Shown here piece after piece: positions 26,054 to 33,481 of a DNA stretch of 64,000 nt. The notes beneath the pieces are model-generated. The model was not told the DNA's origin. It saw only the letters and a program-made list of their open reading frames with translations, and made no database searches. A program made the translations under genes and the position numbers. The stretch spans positions 1-64,000 of the forward strand of contig JAZRMW010000054.1 in the NCBI GenBank assembly GCA_045647865.1, given 5' to 3'. Within the stretch, counting starts at the first letter, position 1, and every line of letters starts with the position of its first letter. Source of the stretch: Phocaeicola_A sp045647865 (lineage in GTDB: Bacteria > Bacteroidota > Bacteroidia > Bacteroidales > Bacteroidaceae).

Positions 26054-28812
26054 TGTTCGCCTCCTTCCTCTTCTTCAGCTTTTTTCTGTTCTTCCTGGAA
26101 CTCAATCCACTTCTGGGCAGCCTCATCTTCCCAAGAACCGAGTTCAGCATCGCTCTTGTAACGGAGCACACCGTCAATCAAGTGTACTGTGGCATCAGAG
26201 TCCATCAATATTCTACGGGTGGGGTTGGCAGTAGAACCTGCACCGCCGCTGAACCAATAGTCACGACAGATGTTGTTGTAGAGAGCAGGTACATCGGTCT
26301 TCACGTTACGTTTCATGCCAGTCACGTCGGTTACTGTCAAAGCATCGGGCTGTACATTGGTTGCAACGGTGTAGAAACGACGGGTTTCGGGATTCATCAT
26401 CATGGTCTCATAGTCCATCGCACCGGTTTCACCACCAATAATCAAAGAATTGTCGTGTACGTGGTAACGGATGAAGTTATTGATACGCGTACGGATGACT
26501 TCGCAATAGACACCGGCTTCATCCTTCTGAGCCTGCGTATAGCCGCTACGGCTGTCGCGGATGTCCTTATATTTCTTGAAGTCGGTCCAAGTGGGAAGAA
26601 TCTTACCGTCAATCAACTTCTTCACCGAGTCATTATCGGGTACATATACGGTATAGTTGAAGTTGTCGAACAACGTGAAGTTGAAGTTCGTACCTGAGTT
26701 GGCACACACACCGGTGATGTCGCCCTTGACATTTTCCATCGTACCGCTGAAGAGGGCCGACTTCTTGTCTGAAGCATCGCTACCGTTGGCCAAATCGAAG
26801 AACTGCTTGTACTTAGCCTGTTCCTTCAAGGTCATGTAGAGTGACTTGGTTGAGGTCATCGGAACCTGTCCCTCCACCTGATAAGCTTCACCGTTATCCT
26901 GATGATAAATCTTGGCAACTTTCAGTCCCTTGTCGCCATTCTGGATCTGCCATGCACCCTGTACGGTCATCTGACCTTCCACACCGGGATTCAGCACACG
27001 GATGTAGCTACCGCTCTTGGTCTTATAGAACTCTTGTCCTTCCTTGAACTGACCTACGACAATCATGTTCTCAATCATGTCGCGCATACGGTTCTTCAAC
27101 ACGTTTTCGGCTACGTCCAGACCGTTACCAATCTGAGTTTCGGTCACATTACCGTTCTTATCTACCGTACAGGTCAGACGCTTGGCCACCACTGTAGATT
27201 TCAAAGAGTCGTACTCGAACTTGATTTCAGACTGCGTACCGGCAATACCATAATATACCGGGTCAAGATACTGCTTCATAGCCTCGTTGTCGGGCAACAA
27301 CAAACTGTAGTGAGAAAGCTTGGAGTTCAAGAAGGGCTTGAAGTAGAGCGTAGGCTCTGAATCGTCACTGGTAGGTTCATAGTCGATACCCCAATAGATG
27401 GTCTTGAACGTACGTTCGCGTACCATGGCAGGGAATACAACGCTGGAGTAAGAATAGGGAGAGAACACCTTATCCACCAGGAATACCACACCGTTACAAC
27501 CCATGTAGGAAGCCTTGACATCATCGGGAACGATACCGAGAGACTCCTGGGTACTGGGGTCGAGAATGTCAGCGAACTTCGAAGGCACCTTGCCAGTGAG
27601 CGCGTCAATCATGTTCACGTTGAGCAGCTCAATCAAGGTCAGGTCAGGAATACCGGCCAACGAGTCGAACTCCTGCTTCAAAGCGTTACCGGCACCATGT
27701 TCAAACCAATCCATCACAGCCTTGTTGGTAGGTACAATCATCATGGCAGCATCGTAGTGCATGTCATAATTCATGGTGTTGCTGTACATATACTGGTTCC
27801 ATCCCGGATCGAAAGGAAGCACTACCGGAGCCACTTCGCCGTCGGGGGTCTCCTTGTTGCTGCCATTGGATGACTGGTTGCTGAGGTAACGGAGCACAAA
27901 GACTGAGTCCTGTGTACCATAGAGACGGCGGTACTCATTAGTAATGTTATTACCTGCATAGTAGGGAGCTGCAAAGCGGTCGATGAACTTCGACCAGAGC
28001 GAAGTACCATTGGGGTCTTCATCACCGCCACGTCCCTGCTTGCGGAGGATTTCAGCCATGTTGTCATTGGGAGTAAGCACACCGCTCACCTTGTGGATGT
28101 ATCCGTTCTTGCAAGTGATGTCGCGCTCGAAAATCTGTTTGCCGTTCACCCATGCCTCATTCAATGAGGTGGCAACTCCGTTGGTCAACTTGCTGAGGTC
28201 CTCCTCTGTGAAGCTATAATACTCCATGAACTTGGGCAGGAAATGAATCATCGGAGGTGTAGTCTGGTCCTTCAGGAGGACAATACCCTCGGTACGGTCA
28301 CGATACTTGTCCCAATATTCACCGGCCGGCATATCAGCAGGTTTCATGGTATAGACCGAGTCATAGATGCTGAGCGAAGTGGCACGGCGCATAGCCATAC
28401 CCTTCTGGGGCGGATTACCGCTGACATTGGAGAGCAACTCCACCAGGTAGGCATTGTTGATCATCGAACTGTTGAGCAACAACTTCTTCTGGGCAGAAGT
28501 AAGCTGGTCGTAATTCTCCACTCCCCATTCATTGTCCGCAAACCATTTCTCGAATGCTTCATCGTTTGCCACAAACAGGGTTTTCGAGCCGGTATGGCTC
28601 AACACTTCTGTCAACTTCAAATCGTCAATCAATTTGAGCGTAGTCTTGTAGTTGCCCTCTTCCTGCAAGCGTTCGTAGATGGAGTTACCGAGCCATGAAG
28701 GCTGTCCGGTGAGGTTCTGGTCCTCACACGAAGGCAACCCGAAGGCGGTTCCCATCAAGCACGCTGCCAAAGCGCTTCTACAGAACAAGTGTCTCATAGT
28801 CTTGCTTTTCAT
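26050..28812 (-). CDS. multi-FAS1-domain surface lipoprotein, first gene of the SusCD locus
   Basis: The 920-residue lipoprotein has the lipobox GLPSC (Cys29) followed by EDQN. About four FAS1-like units can be seen from conserved D/N-E/K-AF-type helices: FVANDEAFEKWF near 75-90, MMIVPTNKAVMDWF near 360, SLLLPDNEAMKQYL near 500, and TVYVPDNDSVKKLI near 720. Each lies in a region with a short beta framework. The C-terminal tail (EEQKKAEEEEGGEQ) is strongly acidic. FAS1 domains are adhesion modules. The four-base stop/start overlap with susC means it is made in step with the transporter. Start codon M1 or M6 is possible. The ligand is unknown. Confidence 0.85.
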   Translation of the reverse strand: MKSKTMRHLFCRSALAACLMGTAFGLPSCEDQNLTGQPSWLGNSIYERLQEEGNYKTTLKLIDDLKLTEVLSHTGSKTLFVANDEAFEKWFADNEWGVENYDQLTSAQKKLLLNSSMINNAYLVELLSNVSGNPPQKGMAMRRATSLSIYDSVYTMKPADMPAGEYWDKYRDRTEGIVLLKDQTTPPMIHFLPKFMEYYSFTEEDLSKLTNGVATSLNEAWVNGKQIFERDITCKNGYIHKVSGVLTPNDNMAEILRKQGRGGDEDPNGTSLWSKFIDRFAAPYYAGNNITNEYRRLYGTQDSVFVLRYLSNQSSNGSNKETPDGEVAPVVLPFDPGWNQYMYSNTMNYDMHYDAAMMIVPTNKAVMDWFEHGAGNALKQEFDSLAGIPDLTLIELLNVNMIDALTGKVPSKFADILDPSTQESLGIVPDDVKASYMGCNGVVFLVDKVFSPYSYSSVVFPAMVRERTFKTIYWGIDYEPTSDDSEPTLYFKPFLNSKLSHYSLLLPDNEAMKQYLDPVYYGIAGTQSEIKFEYDSLKSTVVAKRLTCTVDKNGNVTETQIGNGLDVAENVLKNRMRDMIENMIVVGQFKEGQEFYKTKSGSYIRVLNPGVEGQMTVQGAWQIQNGDKGLKVAKIYHQDNGEAYQVEGQVPMTSTKSLYMTLKEQAKYKQFFDLANGSDASDKKSALFSGTMENVKGDITGVCANSGTNFNFTLFDNFNYTVYVPDNDSVKKLIDGKILPTWTDFKKYKDIRDSRSGYTQAQKDEAGVYCEVIRTRINNFIRYHVHDNSLIIGGETGAMDYETMMMNPETRRFYTVATNVQPDALTVTDVTGMKRNVKTDVPALYNNICRDYWFSGGAGSTANPTRRILMDSDATVHLIDGVLRYKSDAELGSWEDEAAQKWIEFQEEQKKAEEEEGGEQ

Positions 28813-29241
28813 AACAACATGATGTATTAATTAATTATTTAAGTTATTTATTTTTTTGTTTTCTCTTTATATCTTGGCCGATCCAAAGACCGGAAAATCT
28901 TAGTCAGCTTTCGCCTACAGTAGGCAAATTTCTCGTCACTCGTCACTCATAGCTCGTAGCTCGTCACTCGTAACTCCTCCCTTAAACCACAGAAAGACTG
29001 CTATCATTGCCGGGCATAGGTATGGCAATCGTAGCAATCTTTGCTTGCCGCTGCACACAATACGGGCAGCCGACAGTTCTTACAGCAAAAATGGGGTTGA
29101 CAGAAGTCGTTTTCATATATTAGGTTGGGGTGTGTATTTTCTCTCTCTTTTCCCTCTTATTTTTTTAGATAAGGAAGCCGGAGGCGGCATTCCGCCTCCG
29201 GTCTCCTTTATATAGGATTTACAGTGTATCAGTAAAATGGA
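28813..29241. other. intergenic region before the FAS1/SusCD locus
   Basis: This 429-base gap lies between the end of the modular secreted protein gene and the first FAS1 gene. It contains the hairpin at 29178-29201 and a CTCGTCACTCGTCACTC simple repeat around 28930-28975. I see no clear TTTG/TAnnTTTG promoter for the FAS1 gene, no regulator and no convincing small gene. Confidence 0.6.
29178..29201 (-). terminator. GC-rich hairpin after the modular secreted protein gene
   Basis: CCGGAGGCGG (29178-29187) and CCGCCTCCGG (29192-29201) pair perfectly around a 4-base loop. It lies about 40 bases past the stop codon in the minus-strand reading. The U-tract after it is poor, so it may act as an mRNA 3'-end stabiliser or a weak terminator. 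Confidence 0.6.
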
Positions 29242-32200
29242 TTACTTAATCACCTTCTTCACAGTCACAGTACCATCGGCATGGATGTTGCGGATGATGT
29301 TCACACCCTGCTGCAACTTGTTCACCTTAGCACCACCGAGTGTGAAGATTTCGCGCTTCACAACAGCTGCACCGTTACCGAGTACTACGCTGCCGATGCT
29401 TGAAGGCTTGAACTTACTTTCAGTACCGTGGTAGAAGAGTTTCCAGTTGTCCATCAATACCCAGTCGTAAGAAGCTTGAGCTTCCTTCTTGATACCGATA
29501 GTCAATGTACCGTCAACAACCTCAACGTACAACTCGTTTACATACTCTTCGTAATCGTTGAAGAATACAGCACCTGAAGCCATAGTGTTGGGAACCCAAA
29601 TGATAGAGTCACCACCAACCTCAACATCCTTCAAAGTATCAACAGCTGCACAACCTTCGATACCGAATGCATCGTTAGCAGTGATAGCAGCAGAAGAGAT
29701 GCGGCTGATAGACTTCTGGTAAGTATCTTCACCTGAAGTACCGTAGAAGAATACAGTAGCAGTATCCTTAGCGGCCTGGAAGAGAGTATAATCGTTCAAA
29801 GAAGAACCGATACGCTCGTAAGCAGAAACTACGAGACGGTAAGTACCGTTAGGCAATGACTCAATCTTCTGGTTGAGGTCGAATGTCTTCTGGTAGAATT
29901 CGTAAGCACCGTTGTTGGCAGCACCTTCAGCACCAGTCCATCCGGTAGTTGAACCGGCACCGTTTTCATCCTCGAAGCTCGGGCTTTCGATGAATACAGT
30001 ATATTCCAACGGAGTTTCATCGGTTGCAGGACCAACAGGGCGTTTCAACTCGATCAATACGGGCTTAACCTCTGCCAAGAGAGCCTGAGCCTCTTCCTTA
30101 GTCAAATTACCGGCCTGACCTTCCATCAACTTAACGAGCAAGTCAGTAGCAGCAGCCATAGCAGCCTCAGTAGCAGTAGCCTGATAAATCATCATAGCGT
30201 TCTGAACTTCATTAGCCTTGGCATCCAACTCTGCGAACAAGTCGGCAGAAGCAGCTACAGAGTCGTTAGCAGCATAAATCTGAACGAGAGCATCGAATAC
30301 GGCATTTTCATCCTCGCTATTGAGTTGAGCTTCGGCGTTAGCCTTGGCAGCCTGCAACAGTTCCTTCGTATCCTTAGCCATAGCCTGAGTCAATGTCACC
30401 TCAGCAGCAGCTACAGCATCCTGCAAGTAAGGCTTAGTGTAAGCAATCTGCTTACCGCGGTAAATCATCTTGAAGTTATCCCAGATAACCCAAGTAGCGT
30501 CTTGATACTTACCCTTCACACCGATACGGAGCTCGTCGCCCTGCTGAGCAACCAGACCGTTGGCTGAAGCCACGTACATACCAGCAGTGAATGCCTCACC
30601 GGCAGTCTGCATGTTGTTGGGGAAGAATACAGAGTCACCCTTTTCGAAATCAACGAATGCACTGGGGTTAGACTCGGGACCTGTACCAACAGCAGAGTAG
30701 ATATAACCTTCGCCAGCTCTTACGGGCTCAGAGAATACACACTTCACTTCGTTCAAGTGGTTGTTTACATATACGTGACCCGGACAAGTCTGCTGACCGT
30801 TCTGCCACATAGTGTATGCATCGTTACCACGTGCCACACGGTAGAAGCCCTGAAGAGAAACTTCATAGACACCCTGAGGAGCATCCTTCACAATCTGGTA
30901 AGCATCCCAGTCACGAGCATAAGCCTCCATACAGCCGTGATCAACAGCTGTCCAAGAACCGCTCCAACCGGTAGTACCATTGTCATAACGGGCATTCACC
31001 AAGAACATGTCTGTAACGTCAGAGTTTACTTGCAAAGAAGCACGGATAGCATCCTCGATCATCTGAGTCAGCTTAGCAACCTCAGCCAACAGTTCTTCGG
31101 TAGAGAGAGTCTTGTTTTTCAAGATAGTAGGAGCTTGACGAGCTACGTAAGCAGCCAACTGGCTCATCTGAGTACTTGAAGAGAGGTCAGTTCTGTTACG
31201 AGTTTCGTTACCTCTCTTGATTTCAGCTTCATACTCTACCCAACCGTCAATGTTAGACTGTACAGTAGCAGCAGCTTCAGCGATAGTAGCTACAGCACCA
31301 TTCAAACCGGTCAAGTCAGAAGCGGTCAAACCGTTGAGAGTAGCCTTGTAAGTAGCATCAAGCAGACCTACAGTCATCTTATCCTGAAGAGTATCGTACT
31401 TGGCGATGTTGGCATTTACCAAACCGGCAACAGCACCAGCGTAAGTAGCCTCACCCTTGTTACCGTAGTAAGTCAACTCCCAGTTGTCCCAAATAACCCA
31501 GTCAGTACCACCAGTCAATTCGGGCAAAGCGATACCAATGCGAGCCTGATTGTTTACAACAACGAAATAGAGTTCAGTACCGTAGTGACCAGCGTGGAAA
31601 GCGTCACCAGAAGACTGCATGTTATTGGGTTTAGAAGCCAAAGCTGTAGCAGAGTTGATGTCAGGAACAGCCACTGTCAAACTGTCTGTGCCATTAGCAG
31701 CATAGAACACAGCGCCATTAACCACCTTAGAAGCATCAGACGGACGATAGAAGCCCTGAACTGTCAACTTGTAGAGACCGTTAGGCAATCCCTCAATCAT
31801 CTGCCAAGAATCAAATGTCTTGTTGTAAACCTCAGCATTGTCATAGCTTTGGAAACCGGGAGTAGTACCCTTCCAACCATCGTTCTTGTTAGCATCGTAG
31901 CTGGGGTTGGTGATGAATGAAGTCTTGCTGATAGGATTCATAGGATCCACCTTCTGCTCTTCGATCTGAGCCAAAGCCATTTTCACAGCAGAGATAGCTG
32001 CATTCAACTCTTCTGTGGTAGCAGCAGTGTTGTTGTAAACAGCCTCATAAGCAGCAACGTCAACACCTTCAGCTACAGCAGCTTCAATCTGAGCCTTCAA
32101 ATCCTGAGCAACGTTGTAAACACCGACGGCATCCATATAAGCCGCATAACCTTCCGGTGTAACAAACTGCCAATCGAGCATAGCGCCCTCCTGACCTACA

Positions 32201-32733
32201 GACAAGTTCCAGTACAGACGAGTATCAGTTTCAAGATTAGCAACACCAATGTAGCTGTTGGGATAAGTTGCAGCATTGATAGAACCGTTCAATCCATTAA
32301 GAGCAGTACCCACCTTGATGCGATAAGTCTTCTCCTTGCCGGCAACAGGCTCGATATCATACAAGCGGTTATTCTCACCGCTGTTATCAACCCACATTTC
32401 ACCGCCATTAGCACCCATAAATACGTGCTTGATAGCACTCTGATTCTCTACAGAGTCTCTCCACTGAATGGTAGCACCATTCCAAGCTTCACCTTCTGCA
32501 ATTTCTTGGTCAAAGAACACCTTGTAACCTTTGTCACCAACACTGGCGCGAGTGCTCCAATCGTTAGCACCCAAGAAGAACTTCTGAGCTTCCACATTGT
32601 ACATGTACATAGTGGAACCGTCAGTTTTCACATCGATAGGAGAAATAGCAGGTTCCTGTCTCTCCTGAATCGCTGCCGATGCACTACCTGCAAAAAGCAA
32701 TGCACCCAAAACTAGTAAATTTCTAAGTTTCAT
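29242..32733 (-). CDS. large secreted protein with three repeated beta-sandwich-like modules
   Basis: I do not recognise a named family. The chosen start MKLRNLLVLG (M two codons earlier also possible) gives 1163 residues with a signal peptide ending SASA. After a unique N-terminal domain of about 200 residues come three similar modules of about 170-200 residues. Each begins with N-P/A-S/R-Y/F plus GW, then a QMIEGLPNGLYKL-like strand, and ends W-VIWDNW-L-YYG. They are separated by Ala-rich helical linkers (e.g. EAAMAAATDLLVKLMEG). The module layout suggests carbohydrate-binding or galactose-binding-like folds. The tail FTLGGAKVNKL...VTVKKVIK is of the Bacteroidales secreted-protein C-terminal type. 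It has no lipobox and no catalytic motif that I can see. It is probably an abundant cell-surface or released binding protein. Confidence 0.75.
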   Translation of the reverse strand: MKLRNLLVLGALLFAGSASAAIQERQEPAISPIDVKTDGSTMYMYNVEAQKFFLGANDWSTRASVGDKGYKVFFDQEIAEGEAWNGATIQWRDSVENQSAIKHVFMGANGGEMWVDNSGENNRLYDIEPVAGKEKTYRIKVGTALNGLNGSINAATYPNSYIGVANLETDTRLYWNLSVGQEGAMLDWQFVTPEGYAAYMDAVGVYNVAQDLKAQIEAAVAEGVDVAAYEAVYNNTAATTEELNAAISAVKMALAQIEEQKVDPMNPISKTSFITNPSYDANKNDGWKGTTPGFQSYDNAEVYNKTFDSWQMIEGLPNGLYKLTVQGFYRPSDASKVVNGAVFYAANGTDSLTVAVPDINSATALASKPNNMQSSGDAFHAGHYGTELYFVVVNNQARIGIALPELTGGTDWVIWDNWELTYYGNKGEATYAGAVAGLVNANIAKYDTLQDKMTVGLLDATYKATLNGLTASDLTGLNGAVATIAEAAATVQSNIDGWVEYEAEIKRGNETRNRTDLSSSTQMSQLAAYVARQAPTILKNKTLSTEELLAEVAKLTQMIEDAIRASLQVNSDVTDMFLVNARYDNGTTGWSGSWTAVDHGCMEAYARDWDAYQIVKDAPQGVYEVSLQGFYRVARGNDAYTMWQNGQQTCPGHVYVNNHLNEVKCVFSEPVRAGEGYIYSAVGTGPESNPSAFVDFEKGDSVFFPNNMQTAGEAFTAGMYVASANGLVAQQGDELRIGVKGKYQDATWVIWDNFKMIYRGKQIAYTKPYLQDAVAAAEVTLTQAMAKDTKELLQAAKANAEAQLNSEDENAVFDALVQIYAANDSVAASADLFAELDAKANEVQNAMMIYQATATEAAMAAATDLLVKLMEGQAGNLTKEEAQALLAEVKPVLIELKRPVGPATDETPLEYTVFIESPSFEDENGAGSTTGWTGAEGAANNGAYEFYQKTFDLNQKIESLPNGTYRLVVSAYERIGSSLNDYTLFQAAKDTATVFFYGTSGEDTYQKSISRISSAAITANDAFGIEGCAAVDTLKDVEVGGDSIIWVPNTMASGAVFFNDYEEYVNELYVEVVDGTLTIGIKKEAQASYDWVLMDNWKLFYHGTESKFKPSSIGSVVLGNGAAVVKREIFTLGGAKVNKLQQGVNIIRNIHADGTVTVKKVIK

Positions 32734-32828
32734 AAGCATAAAACAATTGTTAATAATAATGTTATTTAAAATAGTAAGATTTTGCGTTTTTAATAGTTCG
32801 CGATAAGTCACAACAGACTTTAACGGGG

Positions 32829-32836
32829 CGAAGATA
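32829..32836 (-). promoter_or_regulatory. possible -7 box of the modular secreted protein gene
   Basis: TATCTTCG on the minus strand differs from TAnnTTTG at one position. A TTGG sequence lies about 20 bases upstream as a weak -33 box. It would leave a leader of about 90 bases. Confidence 0.35.
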
Positions 32837-33083
32837 GAGTAAACAATGCAAACATGCCAATATTTTAAGCAAAATCATTCAGAAGTTAAGACTATTTAAC
32901 AGAAACAAGAAAAGCTCCTTGCTCCGTGTGCGATAACGGCTCTATAATCAACGACATATAGACCTATAAAAAAGACCTATTGAAAAGGAGAAGAAACAAA
33001 ATGAAAAACAGGAATGAATGTTCCATTTGCATATCTTTCCCGTTTTCACCCGCTGTAGGGGCAGGGTCTGCCTGCCTTGATCA

Positions 33084-33152
33084 GTCAACCCAGACTAAAA
33101 ATAAAGTTTAACTCAGTCAACCACGGCTATAAATAAGGTGGAATATAGTCAA
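33084..33152. repeat. 32-bp-period GTCAAC repeat
   Basis: AGTCAACC-type motifs occur with GTCAA starting at 33084, 33116 and 33148, exactly 32 bp apart. The intervening sequence is partly conserved (CTA-AAATAA-GT). It leads directly into the 22-bp array that begins at 33168. Confidence 0.6.
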
Positions 33153-33167
33153 CGGAAATCGTTAACA

Positions 33168-33320
33168 TACAAGCGCAATTCAAAATCGCTTAAGCGTTAG
33201 TTCAGTTCCGCTTAAGCGTAAAAGCATTTCCACTTAAGCGTAAAGACATTTACATATAAGTGTAAAGGAGTTTACATATAAGTGTAAAGACGTTTACATA
33301 CAAGCGAAAATACAATGTAA
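33168..33320. repeat. seven-copy 22-bp palindromic tandem array
   Basis: Units of the type TAYAAGYG/CTTAAGCG begin at 33168, 33189, 33211, 33233, 33255, 33277 and 33299. The first step is 21 bp and all others are 22 bp. Within and between units the dyad GTAAA-N4-TTTAC recurs, as in GTAAAGGAGTTTAC and GTAAAGACGTTTAC. The array lies between the GH43 terminator and the promoter of the modular secreted protein gene. No unique spacers, so it is not CRISPR. Confidence 0.8.
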
Positions 33321-33420
33321 ACGTAATAAATTAATTACCAAATCTTTATAACACATTCCGACAACACAGGAAAGAGGCAAAGACCCCCAATACATTATTA
33401 ATAGGACTCCAACGATGAAC

Positions 33421-33459
33421 AAAAAAAGAATCCGACCGCTTTAAAGCCATCGGATTCTT
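33421..33459 (-). terminator. rho-independent terminator of the GH43 gene
   Basis: In the minus-strand reading a 10-bp stem AAGAATCCGA...TCGGATTCTT with a 14-base loop is followed by a run of seven T residues. It lies about 20 bases after the GH43 stop codon. Confidence 0.85.
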
Positions 33460-33481
33460 CGTTATTTGTATCTCACTCACA

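Noticed and set aside
29004..29118. Cysteine-rich frame on the minus strand (CCKNC, CYDC)
   Set aside because: It looked like a zinc ribbon but has no start codon and no upstream signal; the ATG frame beside it encodes only a nondescript 44-mer.
29242..29400. Type IX secretion C-terminal sorting domain
   Set aside because: The TLGG...VKKVIK tail resembles such signals, but no Por/Spr secretion gene is visible here and similar tails occur in species without that system.
33168..33320. CRISPR array
   Set aside because: The units are 22 bp with no unique spacers of 25-40 bp and no cas genes in the window; the same holds for 55506-55623.
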